A stretch of DNA of 64,000 nt, from positions 1,426,001 through 1,490,000 of the forward strand of contig NZ_BMKC01000001.1 in the NCBI RefSeq assembly GCF_014643775.1. The letters are read 5' to 3'. This document shows, one piece after another, positions 23,141-31,759 of the stretch. The DNA comes from Arenimonas soli. GTDB taxonomy: Bacteria > Pseudomonadota > Gammaproteobacteria > Xanthomonadales > Xanthomonadaceae. How positions within the stretch are numbered: the first letter of the stretch is position 1; each line of letters begins with the position of its first letter. The translations under genes and the position numbers were made by a program. The notes under the pieces were generated by a model. It saw only the letters and a program-made list of their open reading frames with translations. It ran no database searches and was not told the DNA's origin.

Positions 23141-25075
23141 TTAGCCCGGCCCGGACTGCCCCTTCCCCTGGCCCCGGCCGATGGTCCGGTCCAGCATGTT
23201 CAGCACCCGGTTGGCCCAGTCGAGCTGGTTGGCCTTGTCGAAGTAGCCATGGCCTTCTTCGCCATAAATCTTCATCTCGACCGGCACGCCGGCACTGTGC
23301 AGGGCCCGCCGCATGCTGCGGGTGTGGTGCGGCGGCGCGGTGCGGTCGTCGCCGCCGGCGCCGAGCAGCACCGGCACGCGAATCGCGCGCGCCAGGCTGG
23401 GCGGCGAGATGCTGGCGAGGTCGCTGCTGCCCAGGACCTCATCCATGTAGCTGCGTGAGAAACGGCTGCCGACGGATTCTTCCCGGTAGAGCTGGGGAAT
23501 GTCATAGACCCCGACGTTGCCGATGCCGCAAGCGTAAAGATCAGGTTCGCGGATTAGACCCATCATCGACGCGTAGGCGCCATAGCTGGAGCCATACAGG
23601 CAGATCCGGCCCGGGGCAGCGATTCCTTCGGCGATCGTCCAGCGCGTGGCATCGGTTAGGTCGTCCTGCATCCTGCCGCCCCACTGGCGGTGGCCCGCCT
23701 CGCGGAATGCCTTCCCGTAGTTGCCCGACCCCCGGAAGTTGACCTTGAGCACGGCGTAACCGCGACTGGCCAGCAGCTGCACCTCAGAATCGAAGCCCCA
23801 GCGGTCGAATACGCCGATCGGGCCGCCATGGGGCATCACCACCAGAGCGCCGGGCGTGCCGGCCGGCCGGTCCCTGGGCACGGTGAGGAAACCTTCGATC
23901 TCCATGCCGTCCCGCGCCTTGAAGCGCACGACTTGTGTCGGCGACATCTGGCGGGGGTCCAGGCGCTCGCTGCGCGCGGCCAGGAAGTGCGCCTTGCCGT
24001 TGGCGTGGTCGACCAGGTAGTACTCACCCGGATCGAGGTCCGAGGACACCTGGTAGACACCCAGCTCGCCGTCGAGGGCGTAGGACGTGGGGTAGACGTA
24101 GGCGTTCGGGAAGGCCTTTGCCAGCTTCTTCAGTTCAACGGCATGGCGATCGTCGGGCGCCACGAACTCCAGCTTTGGTTTTCCATCCAGGTACACCACG
24201 GCGATGACGCCGCCGTGCACCGGCGAGACCAGCGTATTGAAGGCGTCGACCCGCGGGTTGCGCAGCAGCGGCCGCGTCTTGAGCGTCGCCAGGTCCATTT
24301 CCAGGAACTCATCGGTGCCGGTGCTGCGTTCGGCCATCAGGTAGGCACGGGAATTGTCGGCGGAGAAGCCGACGATGTACTGGGCATCGTCCCCGGCGTT
24401 TTCGTTGTTGGTCTCCTGCCACTCGCCGGCGCCATCGAGCACCCACAGGCGGGGATACATCTCGTTGTTCATGTAACCGCGCACGCCGCGGACCTGCGCG
24501 GCGTTGTCGAGGTAGTAGGTCGAATTGGCGTGCGCCGGCCAGCTGACCTTCTGGGCCTTGATCTTCCCCGTGCGCAGGTCGACCCGACCGATGCCGTGGC
24601 GTCGCGACGAGCCGAGCGACACCAGGATGTGGTGTTCGTCGTCCTTGAGCCGGTCGATGAGCCACATCGGCTCGTTCTTGTTGACGGGACGCGGATCGCC
24701 GTCGACGTCGACCATGTACAGGAAGGGATTGGAAACCGGGTGGTCGAGCGGGCCGTGGCGGGTGGCCACCTTGTAGAGAAGCTGGTGGTTGTTGGCCCAC
24801 CAGAAACCGCTGACGATGCCGTTCTTCTCGAGGTTCACCGCCGCCGTCTGTTTCATGTCCTGACGGCGCAGAACCACCAGCACCACGCGGTCGCCATGGG
24901 GCACGGTGGCTGCCAGGTGCTTGCCGTCCGGCGAGATCTTCAGGTTGCCGAAGGCTTCGAGGTCGAGGAAGTGTTCGACCGGGATGCCGGAGGCGGGACC
25001 GGGCACCGCGGCGGCCGACGGGCTCGCACACAGCAGCGGGGACAGGCAGGCGAACAGCAGCAGGAATCGGAACAT
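23141..25075 (-). CDS. Exported prolyl oligopeptidase family (S9) peptidase
   Basis: A 644-residue serine peptidase with a signal peptide (FLLLFACLSPLLCASPSAAA). A long N-terminal part with beta-propeller-like strands precedes an alpha/beta-hydrolase domain. The triad is Ser497 (YGSSYGAYAS), Asp577 (GGDDRTAPP) and His609 (EEGHGYF), with the oxyanion segment VVMPHGGPIG. It resembles S9C acylaminoacyl/dipeptidyl peptidases common in this lineage. The frame is open upstream to 25234, but the ATG at 25075 begins the signal peptide. It is divergent from the YciO/TsaC-like gene and lies upstream of the oxygenase-deacetylase pair. Confidence 0.93.
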   Translation of the reverse strand: MFRFLLLFACLSPLLCASPSAAAVPGPASGIPVEHFLDLEAFGNLKISPDGKHLAATVPHGDRVVLVVLRRQDMKQTAAVNLEKNGIVSGFWWANNHQLLYKVATRHGPLDHPVSNPFLYMVDVDGDPRPVNKNEPMWLIDRLKDDEHHILVSLGSSRRHGIGRVDLRTGKIKAQKVSWPAHANSTYYLDNAAQVRGVRGYMNNEMYPRLWVLDGAGEWQETNNENAGDDAQYIVGFSADNSRAYLMAERSTGTDEFLEMDLATLKTRPLLRNPRVDAFNTLVSPVHGGVIAVVYLDGKPKLEFVAPDDRHAVELKKLAKAFPNAYVYPTSYALDGELGVYQVSSDLDPGEYYLVDHANGKAHFLAARSERLDPRQMSPTQVVRFKARDGMEIEGFLTVPRDRPAGTPGALVVMPHGGPIGVFDRWGFDSEVQLLASRGYAVLKVNFRGSGNYGKAFREAGHRQWGGRMQDDLTDATRWTIAEGIAAPGRICLYGSSYGAYASMMGLIREPDLYACGIGNVGVYDIPQLYREESVGSRFSRSYMDEVLGSSDLASISPPSLARAIRVPVLLGAGGDDRTAPPHHTRSMRRALHSAGVPVEMKIYGEEGHGYFDKANQLDWANRVLNMLDRTIGRGQGKGQSGPG

Positions 25076-25178
25076 CGACGCAGACCCCGGGGGAATTGCG
25101 CGGACTGTAACCCGGCCCGGGCAGCGCGTGGGGCGAGAAACATTCGCGCAATCGCCCGGTTCCCGGGCACAATCGGGC

Positions 25179-25805
25179 ATGGCAGAACGATTGATGGTGC
25201 ACCCGGTCAACCCGCAGCAGCGCCTCGTGGACAAGGCGGTGGCCGTGATCCGCGGCGGCGGGCTGGCCCTGGTGCCGACCGATGCCGGCTATTCCCTGGC
25301 CTGGGGCCTGGAGGCCCGGGATGCCGAGGAAAGGGTCCAGCGGCTGCGCGAACTGGACAGCCGGCACCCTTTCACCTTACTCTGTCGGCAATTGAGTGAG
25401 GCTGGCCGCCTGGCCCGGCTCGACGATCCAGCCTTCAGGCTGCTCAGATCGCTGACCCCGGGGCCATGCACGTTCATCCTGCCAGCCTCCCCGGACCTGC
25501 CCAAGCGCATCAAGAACGCCGGCCGCAGCAAGCGCCGCGACATCGGCATCCGCCTGCCCGACCATGGCGTGATCCGGATGGTGCTGGAGTCCGTAGGTGA
25601 ACCCCTGTTGTCCACCAGCCTGGTGCTGCCGGACGAAGAACATCCGAACAGCCACGAGGCCGAGCAGGTCGCTGAACGTTGGTTGCGTTGGGTCGACGTG
25701 ATGCTGGATGCCGAGGACTGCGAGCCCGGGCCCACCAGCATCGTCGACTGCACGGGCGATGAGCCCGAAGTCATCCGCCAGGGTTTCCATCCCGTGGCGC
25801 TGTAG
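25179..25805 (+). CDS. Sua5/YciO/YrdC family protein (YciO/TsaC-like)
   Basis: A 208-residue protein of the family that includes threonylcarbamoyl-AMP synthase (TsaC/Sua5), the first enzyme for the t6A37 modification of ANN-decoding tRNAs. Visible family parts: VNPQQRLVDKAVAVIRGGGLALVPTDAGYSLAW at the start (the PTDT/S-Y-like nucleotide pocket), ELDSRHPFTLLC, and LTPGPCTFILPAS (the usual PGPxT). The overall layout fits YciO better than TsaC, so I do not assign tsaC; YciO's role is less certain. A second ATG lies five codons in (MVHPVNPQQ). It leads the unit that continues with scpA, scpB and rluB, with 67 bp before scpA. Confidence 0.85.
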   Translation: MAERLMVHPVNPQQRLVDKAVAVIRGGGLALVPTDAGYSLAWGLEARDAEERVQRLRELDSRHPFTLLCRQLSEAGRLARLDDPAFRLLRSLTPGPCTFILPASPDLPKRIKNAGRSKRRDIGIRLPDHGVIRMVLESVGEPLLSTSLVLPDEEHPNSHEAEQVAERWLRWVDVMLDAEDCEPGPTSIVDCTGDEPEVIRQGFHPVAL

Positions 25806-25872
25806 CACCCGAACACCCGGGCCGGAGGGGCCCCCGCTCGATGAGAGCCCACGAACATTGCATGAGCCGCCG

Positions 25873-26778
25873 ATGAGCGAACCGATCGCGCAGGACGCCG
25901 CGCGCGCCCCGCACCCCCAGCAGCAGGAAATGCCGCTGGCCTTGGTGAAGGGCCAGCCGGTGCTGCAGATGCCGCAGGACCTGTACATCCCGCCGGATGC
26001 GCTCGAGGTGTTCCTCGAGGCCTTCGAAGGGCCGCTGGACCTGCTGCTTTACCTGATCCGCCGCCAGAACCTGGACATCCTGGACATCCCCGTCGCCGAG
26101 ATCACCCGGCAGTACGTGGACTACATCGGGGTGATGCAGGACATGCGCTTCGAACTGGCCGCCGAGTACCTGGTGATGGCCGCGATCCTGGCCGAGATCA
26201 AGTCGCGCATGCTGCTGCCGCGCCCACCGGCGGAGGAAGGCCACGAAGCCGACCCGCGCGCCGAGCTGGTGCGCCGCCTGCAGGAATACGAACGCTACAA
26301 GAAAGCCGCCGAAGACATCGACCAGCTCGATCGGCTCGACCGCGACACCGCCCTGGCCTCGGTGCACGTGCCCGACCGCAGCGCCGTCAAGGCGCCGCCG
26401 CCGGTGGACCTGACCGAGATGCTGCTGGCCCTGCGCGACGTCCTCAAGCGCGCCGACCTGTACACCCACCACGCGATCCGCCGCGAGGCGCTAAGCGTGC
26501 GCCAGCGCATGGGCGAGGTGCTCAGCCGGCTCTCGGACCGCCAGTTCCACGGCTTCCAGACCCTGTTCACCGTCGAGGAAGGCCGCCTGGGCGTGGTGGT
26601 GACCTTCCTTTCCATCCTCGAGCTGGCCAAGGAACAGCTGCTCGAGATCGTGCAGGAAGCGCCGCTGGCGCCCATCTACGTCAAGTCACTGGCCGCCAGC
26701 GACGACGACACCGACGTCGAAGCCGCCCTGCCCGACCCGACTTCCGATCACACCGGCGCCGACGCGCCGAACGACTGA
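25873..26778 (+). CDS. scpA: Segregation and condensation protein A (kleisin)
   Basis: Kleisin subunit that bridges the two Smc heads and binds the ScpB dimer. EVFLEAFEGPLDLLLYLIRRQNLDILDIPVAEIT (from about 44) is the classic N-terminal Smc-neck-binding region. The C-terminal winged helix lies near 205-280 (ALSVRQRMGEVLSRL onwards). The protein has 301 residues, with an acidic tail after the winged helix. I start it at the ATG at 25873 (MSEPIAQDAARAP); the frame is open upstream only inside the YciO-like gene. scpB follows after 19 bp. Confidence 0.96.
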   Translation: MSEPIAQDAARAPHPQQQEMPLALVKGQPVLQMPQDLYIPPDALEVFLEAFEGPLDLLLYLIRRQNLDILDIPVAEITRQYVDYIGVMQDMRFELAAEYLVMAAILAEIKSRMLLPRPPAEEGHEADPRAELVRRLQEYERYKKAAEDIDQLDRLDRDTALASVHVPDRSAVKAPPPVDLTEMLLALRDVLKRADLYTHHAIRREALSVRQRMGEVLSRLSDRQFHGFQTLFTVEEGRLGVVVTFLSILELAKEQLLEIVQEAPLAPIYVKSLAASDDDTDVEAALPDPTSDHTGADAPND

Positions 26779-26797
26779 CCCCGGACCCGCGAGCCCC

Positions 26798-27457
26798 ATG
26801 GACCAGACCCTGATCCGACACATCGTCGAGGCCGCCCTGCTGGCGGCCCCGCAACCGCTTACCCTGGCCCAGCTGGCCGGCCTGTTCCCCGAGGACGAGC
26901 CCGCGCCCAACGGCAGCCTGCAGCAGGCCCTGGACGAACTGCGCGAGGCCTGCGCCGACCGCGGCGTCGAACTGGTCGAGGTGGCCTCCGGCTTCCGCTT
27001 CCAGGTCAAGGCCGATGTTCACCCGTGGGTGGCGCGGCTGTGGACCGAACGCCAGGCCAAATACACCCGCGCCACGCTCGAAACCCTGGCGCTGATCGCC
27101 TACCGCCAGCCGATCACCCGCGGCGAGATCGAACAGATCCGCGGCGTGGCGGTCAGCACCAACACCGTCAAGCTGCTCGAGGAACGCGAATGGGTTCGCG
27201 TCGTTGGCCACCGCGACGTGCCGGGCAAGCCGGCGCTGTTCGGCACCACCAAGGCCTTCCTGGACTACTTCGGGCTCAAGAGCCTCGACGAGCTGCCGCC
27301 GCTGGCGGAGCTCAAGGACATCTCCGAACTCGAGCCCCAGCTGCCTTTCGACATGCCCGCCGGCGTCGCCGCCGCGGCCGTGGCCCAGGACATCGCGGCC
27401 ACCCCCTCCCCTTCTGAAGAGGCCGGCGAAGACGCCGCGCCGGAGCAATCGTCATGA
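26798..27457 (+). CDS. scpB: Segregation and condensation protein B
   Basis: Tandem winged-helix protein that dimerises and binds the middle of ScpA in the Smc complex. HIVEAALLAAPQPLTLAQLAGLF (8-30) starts the first winged helix. TLETLALIAYRQPITRGEIEQIRGV (from about 94) is the highly conserved second one, followed by the KLLEEREWVRVVGHRDVPGKPALFGTT segment. It has 219 residues with an Ala/Glu-rich tail. Its stop overlaps the rluB start by 4 bp. The scpA-scpB-rluB order is widespread in proteobacteria. Confidence 0.97.
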   Translation: MDQTLIRHIVEAALLAAPQPLTLAQLAGLFPEDEPAPNGSLQQALDELREACADRGVELVEVASGFRFQVKADVHPWVARLWTERQAKYTRATLETLALIAYRQPITRGEIEQIRGVAVSTNTVKLLEEREWVRVVGHRDVPGKPALFGTTKAFLDYFGLKSLDELPPLAELKDISELEPQLPFDMPAGVAAAAVAQDIAATPSPSEEAGEDAAPEQSS

Positions 27458-28956
27458 GCAACACCCCCAAGAAAGTCCTTTCACTCAAGGAAAAGGGCAG
27501 CCAGCCCGCCGCCGCCAAGGCCGAAGAGCGCCTGCACAAGGTGCTGGCCCAGGCCGGGCTCGGTTCCCGCCGCGCGCTCGAAGACCGCATCGCCCAGGGC
27601 CTGGTCAAGGTCAACGGCGAGGTCGCCCGCACCGGCCAGTCGGTCTGCAGCGGCGACCGCGTCGAACTCGACGGCAAGGTTTTCGTGGCCAGCGCCCTGA
27701 CCGAACCGGCGCGCGTGCTGCTGTACAACAAGCCCGAAGGCGAAGTGACCACGCGCGACGACCCCGAGGGCCGCCCGACCGTGTTCGAAGCCCTGCCGCG
27801 CCTGAAGGGCTCGCGCTGGATCGCGGTCGGCCGCCTGGACATCAACACCACCGGCCTGCTGCTGCTCACCACCGACGGCGAGCTGGCCAATGCGCTGATG
27901 CATCCGTCGTCCAACATCCAGCGCGAATACGTCTGCCGCATCCACGGCGAGGTCGCCGAGGACGTTGTGCAGCGCCTGGCCAAGGGCGTCGAACTCGAGG
28001 ACGGGCTGGCCAAGTTCGATTCGATCGAACGCATCGGCAGCTCCGATTCGCACGCCTGGTTCAACGTGGTGCTCAGCGAAGGCCGCAACCGCGAAGTGCG
28101 CCGGCTGTGGGAATCGCAGGGTTTCCAGGTCAGCCGCCTCAAGCGCGTTCGTTATGGCTCGACCCCGCTGCCGCGGCCGCTCAAGCGCGGCCACAGCGAA
28201 GAACTGCCGCAGGCGCAGGTGGACAAGCTGCGCGCCCAGTTCAAGCTCGAGGACAAGCCCGCGGTGCTGACGCTGCAGCCGGTCATCGGCCAGCGCAAGT
28301 CGCGCCCGACCGAAATCCGCGTCGGCAAGGACCGCAAGCAGACTTCTTACGTCAACGGCTCGATCGACGAAGAGTCGCGCGAGCTGCGCCGCTTCGACAA
28401 TGTGCGCGAAGAGCCGCGTGGCCGCGGCCGCGGCCGCCCGGGCGGCGGCGCGGGTGCGGGTCCCGGCAAGGGCAAGCGTGGCCCCGGCCGCGGCGGTGCC
28501 CGCGACGACAACTTCGGCAACCGCATCGGCGGCCCCGGCCAGGGCCCGGCCGGCGCCAAGCGCGGCAAGCCGCGCGGCCCGCGCGGCGACGCGCAGCCGA
28601 CCCACCACGGTGGCCACGACGCCAATCCGGCGGCCTTCCGCAGCTGGTACGTGCCCGAAGGCGTGGAAACCGGCTCCAAGGTCGCGCCGCCGCGCAGCGC
28701 ACGCCCCGGCAAGCCGGCCAGTCCCTACGGCGCCCGCCCTGCCGCGGGCAAACCCGCCGGTGGCCGGCCCGGCGGTGGCCGGCCGGGCGGCGGCGGCCGG
28801 CCCGGTGGCAATGCCGGCGCCAGCCCTTACGCTGGGCCCAAGAAACCCGGCGGCCCGCGTCGCCCCGGCGGCGGTGGCGGCGGCGGACAGAAAGCCGGCG
28901 GCGGCCCGCGTGGCTTCAAGCCCAAGCGCCCCGAAGGCCTGCCCTCGGACGACTGA
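27454..28956 (+). CDS. rluB: 23S rRNA pseudouridine-2605 synthase RluB with a long disordered tail
   Basis: RsuA/RluB-family pseudouridine synthase that modifies U2605 of 23S rRNA in E. coli. The S4 RNA-binding domain (ERLHKVLAQAGLGSRRALEDRI) is followed by the catalytic domain with the Asp motif GRLDINTTGLLLLTTDG (about 128-144) and GRNREVRRLWESQGF. The conserved part ends near residue 315. The remaining roughly 180 residues are a Gly/Arg/Pro/Lys low-complexity tail with RGRGRGRPGGG, RPGGGRPGGG and poly-Gly runs. E. coli RluB has 291 residues, so this tail is a large addition, probably disordered and RNA-binding. The start overlaps scpB by 4 bp and the methyltransferase gene follows 3 bp after the stop. 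Confidence 0.95.
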   Translation: MSNTPKKVLSLKEKGSQPAAAKAEERLHKVLAQAGLGSRRALEDRIAQGLVKVNGEVARTGQSVCSGDRVELDGKVFVASALTEPARVLLYNKPEGEVTTRDDPEGRPTVFEALPRLKGSRWIAVGRLDINTTGLLLLTTDGELANALMHPSSNIQREYVCRIHGEVAEDVVQRLAKGVELEDGLAKFDSIERIGSSDSHAWFNVVLSEGRNREVRRLWESQGFQVSRLKRVRYGSTPLPRPLKRGHSEELPQAQVDKLRAQFKLEDKPAVLTLQPVIGQRKSRPTEIRVGKDRKQTSYVNGSIDEESRELRRFDNVREEPRGRGRGRPGGGAGAGPGKGKRGPGRGGARDDNFGNRIGGPGQGPAGAKRGKPRGPRGDAQPTHHGGHDANPAAFRSWYVPEGVETGSKVAPPRSARPGKPASPYGARPAAGKPAGGRPGGGRPGGGGRPGGNAGASPYAGPKKPGGPRRPGGGGGGGQKAGGGPRGFKPKRPEGLPSDD

Positions 28957-28959
28957 CCG

Positions 28960-29718
28960 ATGACCGACGTCGAGGCACGCTGCCTGGCCCGGCAGTGGTT
29001 CTACCCGTTCCGCCTCGCTTCCGGCCAGGTGGTGCCCACCTACCCGCCGCCCGAAGTGGCGCCGGTGCACACCACGCGCCTGGCGATGTTGAGCGAGGCC
29101 GTGCAGTCGCACTTCGGCGACCTGCCGCGTGAAACGCTGGCCGCCATCGACCTGGCCTGCCACGAAGGCTGGTTCGCCCACCAACTGCAGGACCTGGGCT
29201 TCGGTCGCGTGCGCGGTTTCGACGCCCGCGCCGACCATGTCGAACACGCGCGCCTGGCGGCCGCCGGCTGCGGCCGCGACCTGCCCTTCGAACAGGCCGA
29301 CGTGCATGCACTCGACGCCGCCGCCACCGGCCGCGCCGACCTGGTGCTGTGCCTGGGCCTGATCTACCACTTGGAAAACCCGGTCGGCGCCCTGCGCACC
29401 GCCCATGCGCTGACCGCCGAGGGCGGCCTGTGCCTGGTCGAAACCCAGGTCGCGCCCAACCTGTCGGGGCCGCTCGATTATGGCCACCACACCTTCGTCA
29501 AACCGATGATGGGCAACTTCGCCATCGTCGATGAAACCGAAGAAACCCACGGCCCCGAGACCTCCACCACCGGCATCTGCCTGGTGCCCAGCCTCGAAGC
29601 CCTGCTTTGGGTGCTGCGCAAGGTGGGCTTTCGCGACGTGCGCGTGCTGCCGGTGCCGGCGGACGGCTACGAACAGCTGCGCTACGGCAAGCGCGTGATG
29701 GTCGCCGCCCGCCGCTGA
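28960..29718 (+). CDS. Class I SAM-dependent methyltransferase
   Basis: A 252-residue Rossmann-fold methyltransferase. The SAM-binding motif I is AIDLACHEGWFAHQLQDLG (about 63-81), followed by the acidic strand VRGFDARADHVE and LVLCLGLIYHLENPVGALRT (motif IV/post-I). The layout, with WFYPF near the N terminus and CLGLIYHL, resembles the CmoB/DUF1698-like group (tRNA wobble-uridine carboxymethylation) but lacks several CmoB features, so the substrate is unknown. It starts 3 bp after the rluB stop and probably ends that operon. It is convergent with the omega-amidase gene, with 1 bp between. Confidence 0.82.
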   Translation: MTDVEARCLARQWFYPFRLASGQVVPTYPPPEVAPVHTTRLAMLSEAVQSHFGDLPRETLAAIDLACHEGWFAHQLQDLGFGRVRGFDARADHVEHARLAAAGCGRDLPFEQADVHALDAAATGRADLVLCLGLIYHLENPVGALRTAHALTAEGGLCLVETQVAPNLSGPLDYGHHTFVKPMMGNFAIVDETEETHGPETSTTGICLVPSLEALLWVLRKVGFRDVRVLPVPADGYEQLRYGKRVMVAARR

Positions 29719-29719
29719 A

Positions 29720-30520
29720 TCAGTCGAGCAGGCTGAAGCGGTCGGCGTCGAGCTGGGCCGGGAAACGTTCGCGGTGTTCGGCCAGTCGCGCCGCCGACAG
29801 CACGGCGGTCGCCACCTGCGGCTGGTCGCCCAGTTCCACCTGCGGCATGCCCAGGAAGTCGTGCACGGCGCTGTCGCCGGCATAGGCGATGCCGTTGCCG
29901 TCGCTGCCGACGCGGTTCACCGCCGCCACGCAGGCCAGGTTCTCGATCGCCCTTGCCATCAGCAGGGTGCGCCAGGCGTGCCGGCGCGGCGCCGGCCAGT
30001 TGGCCACGAACAGCAGCAGGTCGTAGTCGAAGCGCCCCGGCGCCTCCGCGTCGAAGCGGTTGCGGATGAACACCGGGAAGCGCAGGTCGTAGCAGACCAG
30101 CGGGCGCACCCGCCAGCCCTTGAGTTCCACCGTCATCGGCCGGCGGCCGGCGGCGTAACGCTCGTGTTCGCGGGCCATGCGGAACAGGTGGCGCTTGTCG
30201 TAATGCTGCAACCCACCCTCGGGCGTGGCCCAGAGCATGCGGTTGTAGACGCCCTCGCCGTCGCGGATCTGCACGCTGCCGGTGACCACCGCATCCAGCG
30301 CCCGCGCCTGGTCGCGCAGCCAGGCGACCGTTGGCCCGTCCATGGTTTCGGCGTCCGCCAGCGCTTGATTGCTGAAACCCGAGGTGAAGGTTTCCGGCAG
30401 CAGCACCAGGTCGGTCTGGCCCGCCAGCGGCGCCATCATGTCGGCATACAGGCGCCGGTTGCCGGCCGGGTCGTGCCAGAGGGTGTCGCCCTGGACCAGC
30501 GAGACACGAAGGTCGTCCAT
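29720..30520 (-). CDS. Omega-amidase (YafV-like nitrilase)
   Basis: A 266-residue nitrilase-superfamily amidase. The Glu-Lys-Cys triad is Glu43 (LLPETF), Lys109 (HYDKRHLF) and Cys143 (VCYDLRFP). YafV-type enzymes hydrolyse 2-oxoglutaramate or 2-oxosuccinamate, the by-products of glutamine or asparagine transamination, to 2-oxo acids and ammonia. The start at 30520 (MDDLRVSLVQGD) matches the family N terminus and lies 2 nt after the stop of the methionine/glutamine aminotransferase gene. The pairing makes a glutamine transaminase-omega-amidase route very likely. Confidence 0.9.
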   Translation of the reverse strand: MDDLRVSLVQGDTLWHDPAGNRRLYADMMAPLAGQTDLVLLPETFTSGFSNQALADAETMDGPTVAWLRDQARALDAVVTGSVQIRDGEGVYNRMLWATPEGGLQHYDKRHLFRMAREHERYAAGRRPMTVELKGWRVRPLVCYDLRFPVFIRNRFDAEAPGRFDYDLLLFVANWPAPRRHAWRTLLMARAIENLACVAAVNRVGSDGNGIAYAGDSAVHDFLGMPQVELGDQPQVATAVLSAARLAEHRERFPAQLDADRFSLLD

Positions 30521-30522
30521 GT

Positions 30523-31671
30523 TCAGAGCGCCTTGAGCCGTTCGATGGCGGCATCGAGCGTGGCCGCTTCCTTGGCGAAACACAGGCGCGCCAGGCGCTG
30601 GCCCTCGGGCGGCCGGGCGTAGAACGGCGACAGCGGGATCGCCGCCACGCCCTTCTCGACGGTCAGCCAGCGGCAGAACTCGGCATCGGACAGGTCGCTC
30701 ACCGCCGAATAGTCCACCAGCTGGAAATAGCCGCCCGGCACCGGCAGCGGCCGCAGCTTCGTGCCCTGCAGCTGTTCGCGGAAGCGGTCGCGCTTGCTTT
30801 CGTAGAACTCACCCAGCTGTTCGTGGTGCGAGGGCTCGTGCTCGATCATCTCGGCGAAGGCGAACTGCGCCGGGGCGAAGGTGCAGAAGGTGTTGTACTG
30901 GTGCACCTTGCGGAACTCGGCGGTCAGCGCCGGCGGCGCCACCGCGTAACCCACCTTCCAGCCGGTGCAGTGGTAGGTCTTGCCGAAGCTCGACACCACG
31001 AAGGCGCGTTCGGCCAGTTCGGGATGGCGCAGCACGCTTTCGTGGCGGGCGCCGTCGAAGACGATGTGTTCGTACACTTCGTCCGACAGCAGCACGATGG
31101 ACGTGTCGCGCAGCAGGCTGGCCAGCTCGCGCATGTCGCCTTCGGTCAGCATCGCGCCCGAGGGGTTGTGCGGGCTGTTGATCATCAGCATGCGCGTGCG
31201 CGGGGAGATCGCTTCGCGCACCCGCTGCCAGTCCACGGTGAAGTCCTGCGGGTCCAGCGGCACGTGCACCGCGACGCCGCCGGCCAGGTCGATCGCCGGC
31301 TCGTAGCAGTCGTAACACGGGTCCAGCACCACCACTTCCTCGCCCGGCCGAACCACCGCCAGTACCGCGTCGAAGATCGCCTCGCTGGCGCCGCTGGTGA
31401 CGGTGATTTCGGCGTCGGGGTCGACCTCGCGGCCATAACAGCGCGCCGTCTTGGCGGCGATGGCCTGGCGCAGGGCCGGCACGCCGTGCATCGGCGCGTA
31501 CTGGTTGCGACCTTCGGCCATGGCACGCGACAGCGCGTCCACCAGACGCTGCGGCACGGCGAAGTCCGGAAAGCCCTGCCCCAGGTTCACCGCCTTGTGC
31601 TCCAGCGCCAGCTGGGACATGACCGTGAAGATGGTGGTGCCGACCTTGGGCAGCTTGGTTTCCAGTCGCAT
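30523..31671 (-). CDS. Methionine/glutamine-type PLP aminotransferase (YbdL-like)
   Basis: A 382-residue class I PLP aminotransferase. The N terminus KLPKVGTTIFTVMSQLALEHKAVNLGQGFPDF closely follows YbdL and kynurenine/glutamine transaminase K. The Schiff-base lysine is Lys231 (SSFGKTYHCTGWKVGY), with Asn in INSPHNPSG and Asp in LLSDEVYEH holding the cofactor. YbdL prefers methionine and aromatic amino acids with 2-oxo-acid partners. The frame is open upstream to 31785; I chose the ATG at 31671 because GGAAGC precedes it and the conserved sequence starts there. It is the first gene of a pair with the omega-amidase (2-nt gap), fitting the step that turns 2-oxo-4-methylthiobutyrate into methionine. 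Confidence 0.9.
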   Translation of the reverse strand: MRLETKLPKVGTTIFTVMSQLALEHKAVNLGQGFPDFAVPQRLVDALSRAMAEGRNQYAPMHGVPALRQAIAAKTARCYGREVDPDAEITVTSGASEAIFDAVLAVVRPGEEVVVLDPCYDCYEPAIDLAGGVAVHVPLDPQDFTVDWQRVREAISPRTRMLMINSPHNPSGAMLTEGDMRELASLLRDTSIVLLSDEVYEHIVFDGARHESVLRHPELAERAFVVSSFGKTYHCTGWKVGYAVAPPALTAEFRKVHQYNTFCTFAPAQFAFAEMIEHEPSHHEQLGEFYESKRDRFREQLQGTKLRPLPVPGGYFQLVDYSAVSDLSDAEFCRWLTVEKGVAAIPLSPFYARPPEGQRLARLCFAKEAATLDAAIERLKAL

Positions 31672-31710
31672 TTTTGCTTCCAGTTCGGGGGACGGGACGA
31701 TCATACGAAA

Positions 31711-31732
31711 GAAGCGGCCCGAAGGCCGCTTC
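31711..31732 (-). terminator. Hairpin with a UUCG tetraloop after the subtilase gene
   Basis: A perfect 9-bp stem (GAAGCGGCC / GGCCGCTTC). On the minus strand the loop reads TTCG closed by C-G, the very stable cUUCGg tetraloop. It lies 28 nt past the stop of the subtilase gene and is followed by TTTC, which fits an intrinsic terminator with a short T tail. It also separates that gene from the aminotransferase start. Confidence 0.7.
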
Positions 31733-31759
31733 CCGGGGTTCCGGCCTGGCGGCCGTGGA

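Noticed and set aside
27481-29883. An 800-codon minus-strand frame opposite rluB and the methyltransferase gene
   Set aside because: Ala/Gly/Arg-rich without domains; rluB and the methyltransferase have clear motifs and are coupled to scpB.
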